A stretch of DNA of 64,000 nt. Source: Pseudomaricurvus sp050633365. Its GTDB lineage: Bacteria; Pseudomonadota; Gammaproteobacteria; Pseudomonadales; Cellvibrionaceae. Each line of letters opens with the position of its first letter. The first letter of the stretch is position 1. Shown piece by piece: positions 8,005 to 16,255 of this stretch. The translations under genes and the position numbers were made by a program. The stretch is taken from positions 444,793-508,792 of the forward strand of contig JBOEGJ010000006.1 of assembly GCA_050633365.1 (NCBI GenBank), read 5' to 3'. Below the pieces are notes generated by a model. It was not told where the DNA came from and did no database searches. It saw only the letters and a program-made list of their open reading frames with translations.

Positions 8005-8283
8005 AGCATTACTCCAAAAAACAAAATTATTTCAAACCCAATTTAAGGGAAGCCGTTCGTCCCTAATTTAGTCATCTATTCTGCAAAGCTCATACCAAAA
8101 ATACCCCTCACTTTTAGAAGCTTTCCACCCACTAATGCACCATGACAGCCACTAAAGCCGAGACACCCATTAATATTGCACCTCAACAGACCTCGATAAA
8201 AAAAACTTTAAGAACTGATAAAAAAAACGGTCTTTAAAATAGAAACCACTGAACAAAAATATTCTAGAACAAAACAGACAAGC
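8005..8283. other. AT-rich intergenic region
   Basis: Between the thioesterase start and the secF terminator. It must hold the thioesterase promoter but I see no gene, repeat or clear motif in it. Confidence 0.6.
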
Positions 8284-8317
8284 AAAAAAAAGCCCCGCTA
8301 GAAGCGGGGCTTTTTTT
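8284..8317 (-). terminator. Terminator of the queA-tgt-secDF operon
   Basis: AAAAAAAGCCCCGCT and AGCGGGGCTTTTTTT form a long perfect stem around AGA, with T-runs in both directions, 18 bp past the secF stop. Confidence 0.92.
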
Positions 8318-8334
8318 GGGGCAGTCTTTATGCT

Positions 8335-9255
8335 CTAGGGCACCTCGTCAAACTCTTCACCCTCTTTAACCGGCAGCATCAAATCTTCTTTGCTGATACT
8401 CATGCCCAACAAGACATTACTGGCAACGTAGATAGACGAATAGGTACCAACCAACACCCCCACCAACAGAGCAATGGAGAAACCGTGGATAATCTCGCCA
8501 CCAAAGAAGAACAAGGCCAACAAAACTAAAATAGTGGTCAACGAGGTAATCAACGTGCGCCCCAAAGTTTGACTCAGAGAAAAATTGATAACTTCAAGCG
8601 GCGTTTCCGTTCTCAGTTTACGAAAATTCTCTCGAATCCGATCAGACACCACAATGGTGTCATTCAATGAATAACCGATCACCGCCAACACCGCCGCCAA
8701 TACCGTCAAATCGAAATCCAGCTGCATTACCGAGAAAAAGCCCAACACGATGATGACATCGTGAGCCAAGGCGGCGACTGCGCCAATCGAAAACTTGTAT
8801 TGGAAACGCATCGCTACGTAGGCCATAACCACCACCAAAGCGAACAACATACCAATGCCGCCATCATCGCGAAGCTCTTCACCCACTTGCGGGCCAACAA
8901 ATTCGATTCGACGCAACTCAACCTCTTCGCCCGAGCGATTAAGTGCCGCGAGAATCTCATCTCCCAAACCCGACTCAAATCCTCGCTGAAGGCGAATCAA
9001 CACATCGGTTTCGGCGCCGAAATGAACCACTACCGCACCATCAAAACCGGCGGCGTCTAGCTGCTGACGCACTTTGTTTAAGTCGGCTGACTGCTCGTAA
9101 CCCACCTCGATTTGAGTACCACCGGTGAAATCTAAACCAAATTTCAAACCGTTCATCGAGAGCGACGCGATGGCACCAATAAGCAACACAATCGACATGA
9201 TTGCTGCCAACTTACGCTGCCCCATAAAATTAATGACTTTTATCTGTTCTGACAT
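8335..9255 (-). CDS. secF: Protein translocase subunit SecF
   Basis: Inner-membrane RND-type partner of SecD that uses proton motive force to help SecYEG-driven protein export. The N-terminus (INFMGQRKLAAIMSIVLLIG, TM1) is followed by GLDFTGGTQIEVGYEQ and a periplasmic domain. The TM2-6 bundle has GYSLNDTIVVSDRIRENF and TLITSLTTILVLLALFFFGG, the conserved SecF core. The 306 aa length is normal. The start is ATG at 9255 with AGGATAAG upstream. It is the last gene of queA-tgt-secD-secF, 59 bp after secD. Its 3' end is duplicated at 6991-7125. Confidence 0.97.
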   Translation of the reverse strand: MSEQIKVINFMGQRKLAAIMSIVLLIGAIASLSMNGLKFGLDFTGGTQIEVGYEQSADLNKVRQQLDAAGFDGAVVVHFGAETDVLIRLQRGFESGLGDEILAALNRSGEEVELRRIEFVGPQVGEELRDDGGIGMLFALVVVMAYVAMRFQYKFSIGAVAALAHDVIIVLGFFSVMQLDFDLTVLAAVLAVIGYSLNDTIVVSDRIRENFRKLRTETPLEVINFSLSQTLGRTLITSLTTILVLLALFFFGGEIIHGFSIALLVGVLVGTYSSIYVASNVLLGMSISKEDLMLPVKEGEEFDEVP

Positions 9256-9314
9256 TTTTCTTATCCTGTAAAAAGCCGCCTATGCAGCTTCAATCATTCG
9301 GTAGTCGAAGGGGT

Positions 9315-11186
9315 TTAAATCCAAATCTTATCGAGATTACGACGACTGCCGTAGATCAAGTTCACCAGCCCTCGTGTGCCAACAATCGCGGTAAACATCG
9401 ATGTCACAATACCAATCGACAAGGTCACTGCGAAACCCTGTACTGGGCCAGAACCAATCGCGTACAAAATCACCGCAACAATAAGCGTGGTTAAGTTGGC
9501 ATCCAAAATGGTGGTAAAGGCTCGATCAAAACCGGAGTTAATTGCCGAATGTGGCGGCAAGCCGTTGGCGAGCTCTTCTCGTATTCGCGAGAAAATAAGC
9601 ACATTGGCATCAACCGCCATACCCACAGTTAAAACAATACCGGCAATACCAGGAAGCGTCAGTGTCGCACCCATTAGTGACATACACGCCAGCAACAGAA
9701 CCAGATTTAAACTCAGAGCAATATTGGCTGCAAAACCAAAAACGCGGTAATAAATCAGCATAAACACCAACACAACCGCCAAACCAATTTGCACCGATTT
9801 GACCCCAACCTCAATGTTCTCAGCTCCCAATGAAGGCCCAATGGTTCGCTCCTCCACGAAATACATTGGCGCCGCCAAAGCACCCGCTCGCAATAGCAAA
9901 GCCAGCTCGGAAGCTTCGGCAGTATTGTCTAGGCCGGTGATTCGGAACTGAATACCCAGAGCGCTTTGCACCGTTGCCAAGCTGATGATCTTTTTCTCGA
10001 CCACCTGAGTCGGTATGGCCTCTTGCTCGCCCTGCTCGTTAACGATGTAATCCATACGAGTTTTGTATTCGATAAACAAAACACCCATACGACGCCCAAC
10101 ATTACTGCGGGTAGCGCGGTGCATTTTGGTACCACCAGAGCTGTCTAGAGTAATGTTTACCTGTGGCTGGCTGGTTTCACTGTCGAAGCTCGACTTAGCA
10201 TCCGCCACCTGATCACCAGAAATGATCAGCTTCTTCTCGAGATAAGAGTTGCCCCAGCGACGCTGGTCCATTTCATTGCGGAACGGAAAAGATTCTTTAC
10301 GGGTAACCAGCTCTGAAGCCTTGGCTTCTAAACGAAATTCCAAGTTAGCCGTTTTACCAATGATACGTTTTGCTTCGGCGGTGTCTTGAACACCAGGTAA
10401 TTCAACCACAACCCGATTGCGACCCTGACGCTGAACGATGGGCTCAGACACCCCCAGCTCATTCACTCGATTTCGCAAGGTGGTTAAGTTTTGACTAACC
10501 GCATAGTCTTCAATTTCGCGAATCGCTTGCTCGCTCATCTGCATGGTGATGATATAGCGACCGACCTGATCATCGGTTTCGCGCACCAGCGTGGGGTATT
10601 CACTGCGGATCTCGGCGTTGGCAGAATCTCTCAACTCTTCCGTTTTAAAGCTTGCGGTGATGACATTGTCTTCACTTAACGTCACCGACTGGTAGCGAAC
10701 CTTAGCTTTGCGCAGTTGCGACTTCATTTCACTGACAGTACTTTCTAAACGCTTGGCAACTGCGGTTTGGGTATCGACTTCGAGCAAGAAGTGAACACCA
10801 CCGGCCAAATCCAGCCCTAATTTCATCGGTTCGGCACCAAAGCTTCTGAGCCATTCAGGGGTGGTTGGAGCCAAATTCAGCGCGACAACATAGTTGTAAC
10901 CCAGCTTTTTCGAAATAACTTGCTTGGCCGCCAGTTGATCTTCGGCATCGGTTAACCGCAATAGCGCATTTTTACCGTTAGACTCTCCACCAAAGTATTC
11001 AATTCCCGCTTCATCGAGTGCTTTGGTTGCCATCGCCAGAGCGCGCTCATCGATAACGGTAGCGCCCGACTGACCAGATATTTGTACCGCGGGATCTGGC
11101 GCATAGAGATTGGGGGCTGAATAGATCACGCCAAGGGCGGCGATCAACAGTACCAGCAAGTTTTTCCAAAGAGGGTAACGATTCAT
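9315..11186 (-). CDS. secD: Protein translocase subunit SecD
   Basis: Larger RND-type subunit of the SecDF export motor. I chose ATG 11186 (MNRYPLWKNLLVLLIAALG), matching the E. coli N-terminus and preceded by GGAAC. The upstream TTG in frame is unlikely. Visible are TM1, LGLDLAGGVHFLLEV near residue 105, the periplasmic P1 domain with VSEPIVQRQGRNRVVVELPG, and the C-terminal bundle with GMAVDANVLIFSRIREEL and DANLTTLIVAVILYAIG. The length is 623 aa. The upstream neighbour is tgt with only a 141-bp gap: yajC, normally between them, is absent. Confidence 0.97.
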   Translation of the reverse strand: MNRYPLWKNLLVLLIAALGVIYSAPNLYAPDPAVQISGQSGATVIDERALAMATKALDEAGIEYFGGESNGKNALLRLTDAEDQLAAKQVISKKLGYNYVVALNLAPTTPEWLRSFGAEPMKLGLDLAGGVHFLLEVDTQTAVAKRLESTVSEMKSQLRKAKVRYQSVTLSEDNVITASFKTEELRDSANAEIRSEYPTLVRETDDQVGRYIITMQMSEQAIREIEDYAVSQNLTTLRNRVNELGVSEPIVQRQGRNRVVVELPGVQDTAEAKRIIGKTANLEFRLEAKASELVTRKESFPFRNEMDQRRWGNSYLEKKLIISGDQVADAKSSFDSETSQPQVNITLDSSGGTKMHRATRSNVGRRMGVLFIEYKTRMDYIVNEQGEQEAIPTQVVEKKIISLATVQSALGIQFRITGLDNTAEASELALLLRAGALAAPMYFVEERTIGPSLGAENIEVGVKSVQIGLAVVLVFMLIYYRVFGFAANIALSLNLVLLLACMSLMGATLTLPGIAGIVLTVGMAVDANVLIFSRIREELANGLPPHSAINSGFDRAFTTILDANLTTLIVAVILYAIGSGPVQGFAVTLSIGIVTSMFTAIVGTRGLVNLIYGSRRNLDKIWI

Positions 11187-11327
11187 AAAGGGTTCCAAAG
11201 TGGCCTATGGCCGGTTTCTTTTTGTATTCTTTTATAGACGGCTAACAATCTTAAGCCCGTAGCCAATTATCATGGGGACAGATTACAGTTTTTCAATCCA
11301 CCCCTCACACCAGAGCAGCCTGTACAA

Positions 11328-12446
11328 TTATTGCTCTAACGGCGGAACATCCAGCCCTTGCTTGCCGTAGAAATCCACCAAAAACTCATCCAGTTGATGA
11401 TTTGCGATAGCTTCACGTAAGCCGGACATTAAGTTCTGATAAAACCTTAGGTTGTGAATGGTGTTCAGCTGGGCCCCTAAAATTTCACCGCATTTATCAA
11501 GATGATGCAAATAGCTGCGACTAAAATTTGTACAGGTATGGCAATCGCACTCAGCATCCAATGGGCTGGTATCATGTCGATGCTTGGCGTTGCGAATCTT
11601 AATCACCCCTTCCGAGGTAAATAGATGCCCGTTGCGTGCGTTGCGCGTTGGCATAACACAGTCAAACATATCGATGCCGCGACGCACGGCTTCGACAATA
11701 TCCGCCGGTTTGCCGACCCCCATTAAATAGCGCGGCTTATCTTCAGGCATGGTGTGGGCCAGATGATCCAACACTCGAATCATATCCTCTTTTGGCTCTC
11801 CCACCGACAGCCCGCCGATGGCGTAACCGTCAAAACCAATATCGGTCAGGCCTTCGAGGGACTCGCTGCGCAGATGCTCATACATGCCTCCCTGTACAAT
11901 ACCAAACAGCGCCGATGGGCTATCGCCATGAGCATCTTTACTGCGTTTGGCCCAACGCATTGATAACTCCATGGAATCGCGAGCTTCTTTTTCGGTGGCC
12001 GGGTAAGGCGTACACTCATCAAAAATCATCACCACATCAGAACCCAAGTCACGCTGAACTTGAATTGCAATCTCAGGGTTAAGCTCGACTTTACTGCCAT
12101 TGATGGGTGATTTAAAAGTTACGCCTTGCTCGGTTATCTTGCGCATCTTGCCCAAGCTAAAGACTTGAAAACCACCCGAATCGGTAAGAATCGGCCCCTT
12201 CCACTGCATGAAATCGTGCAGATCACCATGGGCTTTGACCACTTCAGTGCCCGGGCGAAGCATCAAATGGAAGGTATTACCCAAGATAATATCAGCGCCT
12301 ATCTCTTCGATATCCCGAGGCATCATGCCTTTGACGGTTCCATAGGTGCCCACTGGCATAAAGGCTGGAGTTTCAACCACACCGCGAGGAAATTTGAGTC
12401 GCCCGCGACGGGCTTTGCCCTGATGGGTATCCATTTCAAAGTCCAT
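11328..12446 (-). CDS. tgt: Queuine tRNA-ribosyltransferase
   Basis: Exchanges guanine 34 for preQ1 in GUN-anticodon tRNAs, the first tRNA-level step of queuosine synthesis. ATG 12446 (MDFEMDTHQGKARRGRLKF) is chosen by match to family N-termini, giving 372 aa. The frame continues further upstream into queA without support. Active-site segments DSGGFQVFSLG and MIFDECTPYPA are present, as are the zinc ligands in CDCHTC and the later HH..C. It lies 25 bp after queA in the same operon, which places consecutive queuosine enzymes together, followed by secD. Confidence 0.97.
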   Translation of the reverse strand: MDFEMDTHQGKARRGRLKFPRGVVETPAFMPVGTYGTVKGMMPRDIEEIGADIILGNTFHLMLRPGTEVVKAHGDLHDFMQWKGPILTDSGGFQVFSLGKMRKITEQGVTFKSPINGSKVELNPEIAIQVQRDLGSDVVMIFDECTPYPATEKEARDSMELSMRWAKRSKDAHGDSPSALFGIVQGGMYEHLRSESLEGLTDIGFDGYAIGGLSVGEPKEDMIRVLDHLAHTMPEDKPRYLMGVGKPADIVEAVRRGIDMFDCVMPTRNARNGHLFTSEGVIKIRNAKHRHDTSPLDAECDCHTCTNFSRSYLHHLDKCGEILGAQLNTIHNLRFYQNLMSGLREAIANHQLDEFLVDFYGKQGLDVPPLEQ

Positions 12447-12471
12447 AAAACACTCGTTACGGCTGGTGCTT

Positions 12472-13545
12472 TTACTGTCCGCGGTCAAGGCTAATTTCCT
12501 CTGTGGTTGCGTGGGGGTTTCGGGTAATAAACATGGCATCGCCATAACTAAAAAAGCGATAGCGTTCGGCCACCGCCTCGTCATAAGCCGCCATGGTATT
12601 GCGGTAGCCGGCAAAGGCCGATACCAGCATCAACAAAGTCGATTCTGGTAAATGAAAGTTAGTCACCAAAGCATCAACCACTTTGTACTGATAGCTTGGG
12701 TAAATAAAGATATTGGTTTCGCCCTGATAGGGACTGAGTTCACCGCCCTGAGCGGCCGTTTCTAAGCAGCGCACACTGGTGGTCCCGACAGCCACCACAC
12801 GTCCGCCTGCAGCTTTGGTCTGTTTGACCTTTTCACAGACGGCAGCATCGAGTTCCATGATCTCGCTGTGCATCTGGTGCTCTTTAATATTATCGACTCG
12901 CACCGGCTGAAAGGTTCCCGCACCGACGTGAAGGGTGACAAAGGCGATATCTACGCCGCGTGCCTCGAGTTGAGCCAGTAATTCGTCGTCAAAATGCAAT
13001 CCCGCGGTGGGGGCTGCCACGGCGCCTGGCTTACCAGTATCGCTGTAAACCGTCTGGTAGCGCTCTCGGTCCTGCATTCCGTCTTCGCGATCGATATAGG
13101 GTGGTAAGGGCATGTGCCCGATGCGCTCCAGCACTTCCAGTACCGACTGATCCTTGGGAAAAGCCAATTCAAACAGCGCTTCGTGACGGTTAATAACCAT
13201 CAATACCGTGCCGTCTTCTAGGATTATCTCGGTGCCTACCTTAGGGGATTTGCTGGCCTTGGTGTGTGCCAACACACGATGACTATCAATCACTCGCTCC
13301 ACCAACACCTCGACCTTGCCACCGGAGGGTTTCTGGCCAAAGACTCGAGCGGGAATCACCCGGGTATTGTTGAACACAATCAGGTCACCGGCCTCGAGCC
13401 AGTTGAGCAAATCTGGGAACTGGCCATGCTGAATCGCACCGCTGTCGCCATCGAGTCGCAAAAGCCGGCTACCACGCCTTTCGGCAGCGGGTTGGCGGGC
13501 AATCAGTTCATTGGGTAATTCGTAGGAAAAGTCCTGTCGACGCAT
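12472..13545 (-). CDS. queA: tRNA preQ1(34) S-adenosylmethionine ribosyltransferase-isomerase
   Basis: Converts preQ1 in tRNA to epoxyqueuosine using the ribosyl group of S-adenosylmethionine. Family blocks appear in order: DFSYELPNELIARQPAAERR, FNNTRVIPARVFG, GHMPLPPYIDRED, PGAVAAPTAGLHFD, LHVGAGTFQPVR and TNFHLPESTLLMLVSAFAG. ATG 13545 matches the homologous start (357 aa). A TTG 18 bases upstream is also possible, because the ribosome-binding sequence before 13545 is weak. It is first in queA-tgt-secD-secF. An 11-copy heptamer repeat lies about 100 bp upstream, in its likely promoter region. Confidence 0.96.
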   Translation of the reverse strand: MRRQDFSYELPNELIARQPAAERRGSRLLRLDGDSGAIQHGQFPDLLNWLEAGDLIVFNNTRVIPARVFGQKPSGGKVEVLVERVIDSHRVLAHTKASKSPKVGTEIILEDGTVLMVINRHEALFELAFPKDQSVLEVLERIGHMPLPPYIDREDGMQDRERYQTVYSDTGKPGAVAAPTAGLHFDDELLAQLEARGVDIAFVTLHVGAGTFQPVRVDNIKEHQMHSEIMELDAAVCEKVKQTKAAGGRVVAVGTTSVRCLETAAQGGELSPYQGETNIFIYPSYQYKVVDALVTNFHLPESTLLMLVSAFAGYRNTMAAYDEAVAERYRFFSYGDAMFITRNPHATTEEISLDRGQ

Positions 13546-13644
13546 AGCGAAAACAACATCCAAAGCCAGTTAAATCAAGGGATGCAAGGGTATAGGAAAA
13601 CGCCTCTGGAGGCCATGGAGATTGTCACTATTGGGGGGAACTAA

Positions 13645-13721
13645 TGGCGAGTGGCGAGTGGCGAGTGGCGAGTGGCGAGTGGCGAGTGGCGAGTGGCGAG
13701 TGGCGAGTGGCGAGTGGCGAG
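13645..13721. repeat. Perfect heptanucleotide tandem repeat, (TGGCGAG)x11
   Basis: Eleven uninterrupted copies of TGGCGAG cover 77 bp between queA (start 13545) and the ferritin-like gene (stop 13835), both on the minus strand. The array is thus upstream of queA and after the terminator at 13786. Perfect copies suggest ongoing slippage and variable copy number. It has no spacers, so it is not CRISPR. Confidence 0.97.
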
Positions 13722-13785
13722 CCAATCATGACCTCCCCTGACTTCAGCGCAAGCGAGTATTTGCTTTACCCGCTCTCTAAACGAA

Positions 13786-13809
13786 AAAGGAGCGCCTGAG
13801 CACTCCTTT
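13786..13809 (-). terminator. Terminator of the ferritin-like gene
   Basis: On the minus strand AAAGGAGTGC and GCGCTCCTTT form a 10-bp stem (one G-T pair) around TCAG, followed by TTTTTCG. It begins about 25 bp past the stop codon. Confidence 0.82.
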
Positions 13810-13834
13810 CTATTGGGCGATTTAACCAAATGAC

Positions 13835-14941
13835 TTAGCTGTACAGAGGTTTGCTCAGCTCGGCCCAGTCGATGTCGGCATCGTCGGGCATATCCTCAAA
13901 CTGAAGGATTCCCAACTCTTCGAATTTGGGACGGATTTTATCGGTCAGCAAACCAATACGGCGTAAATTAGGAATCACACGCTGGAACAGCAACTTGCGA
14001 AAATGCTCCATACCGCCGCCTTCCAAAAACACCTTGCGGGCCTCTTCTTCATCCCAACCAAAGTGACGAAATACCGAGGTTGGAACCAAGCGCTCACGAC
14101 TCACCAAGCACGCCTCATAGGCAAATTCGGCACGCTCTTCTTTTTCTTCATCGCTCAGCGTTTTCACGTATTCGGCCAAATAGTGAATACCAAAAGCTAC
14201 GTGTCGAGCCTCGTCGCGAATAATAAGCTCAAGCATGTCCTTTTTCAGACCATTGGGGTCGACGTATTCTTTGGTGGTCGAAAATGCCGCTAGGGCTAAG
14301 CCCTCGATGATTACCTGCATACCGATGAATTTCAGATCCCAGCGCTCATCGGTCAAGATTTTGTCGATGATGTTTTTCAGGGCGCCATCGATGGGATACA
14401 TGATGCCGGCTTTGGTCTGCAGATAGCGATTGAAGGTCTCCACATGACGAGCCTCGTCAAAGGTCTGTGAAGCGGCATAGAGTTTAGCGTTGTAAGTCGG
14501 GGCACAAGACACCAGCTGAGAGGCGACCAATAACGCACCTTGCTCTCCGTGCAAAAACTGCGAATCGGTCCAAGCCTCCGAATGCATAAGAAACTCTTCA
14601 CGCTGCTCTTGAGTCATATCCACAAACGGCTGGTACTCGGAAAAGCCACTCATGAAGGCGCGCACTTCGTATGGGGCACGGCCTATGGGTTTGGTCCAAT
14701 CTAAATCCATGTCGGCATTCCAATTCAACTCTTTGCCGAGGTTGTACAATTTTTTAATTCGGTCTTCGTTGATGTGGTAATCCCAGTTGAAACTGCCGGT
14801 GAGCGGCGTTTGGAATATTTCCGCCACTTCATTAACAGCGGATTCAGTGAGGTCGATATCGGTACCGTCGACCTCGATTTTCTGCGCGTCTTCGAAGAAT
14901 CGAATGTCGCTTGGGGTTTGCTCTACAAAAGTGGCTGTCAC
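13835..14941 (-). CDS. Ferritin-like di-iron protein (R2-like/oxygenase superfamily)
   Basis: Of 368 aa, soluble, no signal peptide. It shows a complete four-helix-bundle di-iron pattern: E133 (HGEQGALL), E163 and H166 (FDEARHVETF), E213 (IIEGLALAAF), E244 and H247 (RDEARHVAFG). This is the ligand set of ribonucleotide reductase R2-like proteins and bacterial di-iron oxygenases. Residues that would make it a true NrdB, and a partner nrdA, are not apparent. The start is GTG 14941 with GGGAGAG at good spacing, and it has its own terminator. It is divergent from an AraC-type regulator, which probably controls it. An oxidase or hydroxylase of an unidentified organic substrate is the best inference. 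Confidence 0.8.
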   Translation of the reverse strand: MTATFVEQTPSDIRFFEDAQKIEVDGTDIDLTESAVNEVAEIFQTPLTGSFNWDYHINEDRIKKLYNLGKELNWNADMDLDWTKPIGRAPYEVRAFMSGFSEYQPFVDMTQEQREEFLMHSEAWTDSQFLHGEQGALLVASQLVSCAPTYNAKLYAASQTFDEARHVETFNRYLQTKAGIMYPIDGALKNIIDKILTDERWDLKFIGMQVIIEGLALAAFSTTKEYVDPNGLKKDMLELIIRDEARHVAFGIHYLAEYVKTLSDEEKEERAEFAYEACLVSRERLVPTSVFRHFGWDEEEARKVFLEGGGMEHFRKLLFQRVIPNLRRIGLLTDKIRPKFEELGILQFEDMPDDADIDWAELSKPLYS

Positions 14942-15147
14942 GTTACTCTCCCTATTCGTGTTTTATGGTCTGAAGTTTTGCTTGCATCCTGCACCTTCAC
15001 AAGGTTATCTTGAGCCATGTTAAAAGTCATATTTGGCCATAGCCTAAGTTAAAACTTACCGCCAAACTGTGACCGAGACAACAATAAACATAATAAAATC
15101 AAACGGATAAAAATAATAACTTACCGTCCGCGCCCGGAAAAAGAGAG

Positions 15148-16158
15148 ATGAAAGAACGAGATCTACCTATCAGTTACGCCGCAATCTTAGTCGATGTAGC
15201 CAAAAGTTTTGGCGCTTCTCGAGAAGCCTTGCTGGCAGCGGTTGATTTAAGCGACAAGGATTTAGCCACTCCCGAGGCTCGCTGCAACGAAAACCAACTG
15301 CGAACATTGATCGAAATTGCGATCGAGAAAACTGGAAATCAAGCACTGGCGTTACATTTCGGTGAGCAGCTGACACTCACCTCTCACGGTGTTTTTGGCT
15401 ATGCGGTAATGAGTTGTCGAAACGTCAGGCAAGTGATTGAAATTCTCACAAAATACTATCGGCTGCTGCTAAACAACGCATCGCTGAATTTGGTGGAAGA
15501 AAACAATAAGGTCTCCATTGAGTATCGCCCTCGCCGCGATCAGCTGCTTGATCGCAGACAAGACAGCGAACTGTTTTTTGCCGGTGTGTTAAGTTCAATC
15601 AAACATCTTCTGCATCTCGATCATGTCGACGCAGAGATAGAATTTGATTTTTCGGCTCCCTCCTACGAAGCCGATTATCATCGTATTTTGGATTGCCCAG
15701 TGCGCTTCAATAACAACGTAAGCAAAATCACCTTCCCCAATACGTTAATGGAAGAAAAGCCCGAATACGCTAACCCTGTGATGCTCAAGCTCTACGAGCA
15801 ACAGTGCGACGAATTGCTATCACGGATGAAAAACAGTGAAGGCTTAAGAGTTAAAGTGCGAGAACTGCTAGTCGCTGCTCAGCATCAATTCCCCAGTTTG
15901 GAACAAGCTGCCGATCACTTCCACATGAGCCCGAGAACCTTTCGCCGTCGACTCAGTGACGAAGAGGTTTCTTTTCAGAGGATTCTTGATGAAGTTCGCC
16001 AGGAATTGGCGGAGACCTATCTGCGAAACCCCGCCATCTCGGTAAATCACACTGCGGATCTTTTGGGTTTTCATGATGTGTCGAATTTTCGTCGAGCATT
16101 TATTCGCTGGAGTGGAATTTCGCCCTCGGAATTCAAAAAGCAAAATGTCACACATTGA
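15148..16158 (+). CDS. AraC-family transcriptional regulator (arabinose_bd-type)
   Basis: Of 336 aa. The N-terminal ligand-binding domain (about 20-210) is of the type found in OruR/ArgR-like regulators (HFGEQLTLTSHGVFGYAVMS). The C-terminal AraC double helix-turn-helix (about 235-330) contains HMSPRTFRRRLSDEEVSFQR and LGFHDVSNFRRAFIRWSGIS. The start is ATG 15148 with AGAGAG upstream. It is divergently transcribed from the ferritin-like di-iron gene with a 206-bp shared control region, so it is probably its activator. The inducer is unknown; in this subfamily it is usually a small organic compound. Confidence 0.92.
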   Translation: MKERDLPISYAAILVDVAKSFGASREALLAAVDLSDKDLATPEARCNENQLRTLIEIAIEKTGNQALALHFGEQLTLTSHGVFGYAVMSCRNVRQVIEILTKYYRLLLNNASLNLVEENNKVSIEYRPRRDQLLDRRQDSELFFAGVLSSIKHLLHLDHVDAEIEFDFSAPSYEADYHRILDCPVRFNNNVSKITFPNTLMEEKPEYANPVMLKLYEQQCDELLSRMKNSEGLRVKVRELLVAAQHQFPSLEQAADHFHMSPRTFRRRLSDEEVSFQRILDEVRQELAETYLRNPAISVNHTADLLGFHDVSNFRRAFIRWSGISPSEFKKQNVTH

Positions 16159-16255
16159 AAGGTAATCGCCGAAGTTTGACCTAAAAGCCTAGTCTAAGAA
16201 CTTCGGCGATTCACAGTCTCGATACAGGCGCTCAAGCCAAGTATCTACGCAGACA

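Noticed and set aside
11187..11327. Short or diverged yajC
   Set aside because: No frame of suitable length or with a membrane segment in this gap.
13645..13721. CRISPR array
   Set aside because: Seven-base units with no spacers and no cas genes nearby.
13641..13829. Open frame through the heptamer array
   Set aside because: Its periodic LATRHSP peptide is only the repeat translated; no start signal or homology.
13835..14941. Ribonucleotide reductase beta subunit nrdB
   Set aside because: Di-iron ligands fit, but no nrdA neighbour, and the AraC regulator context fits an oxidase-like protein better.
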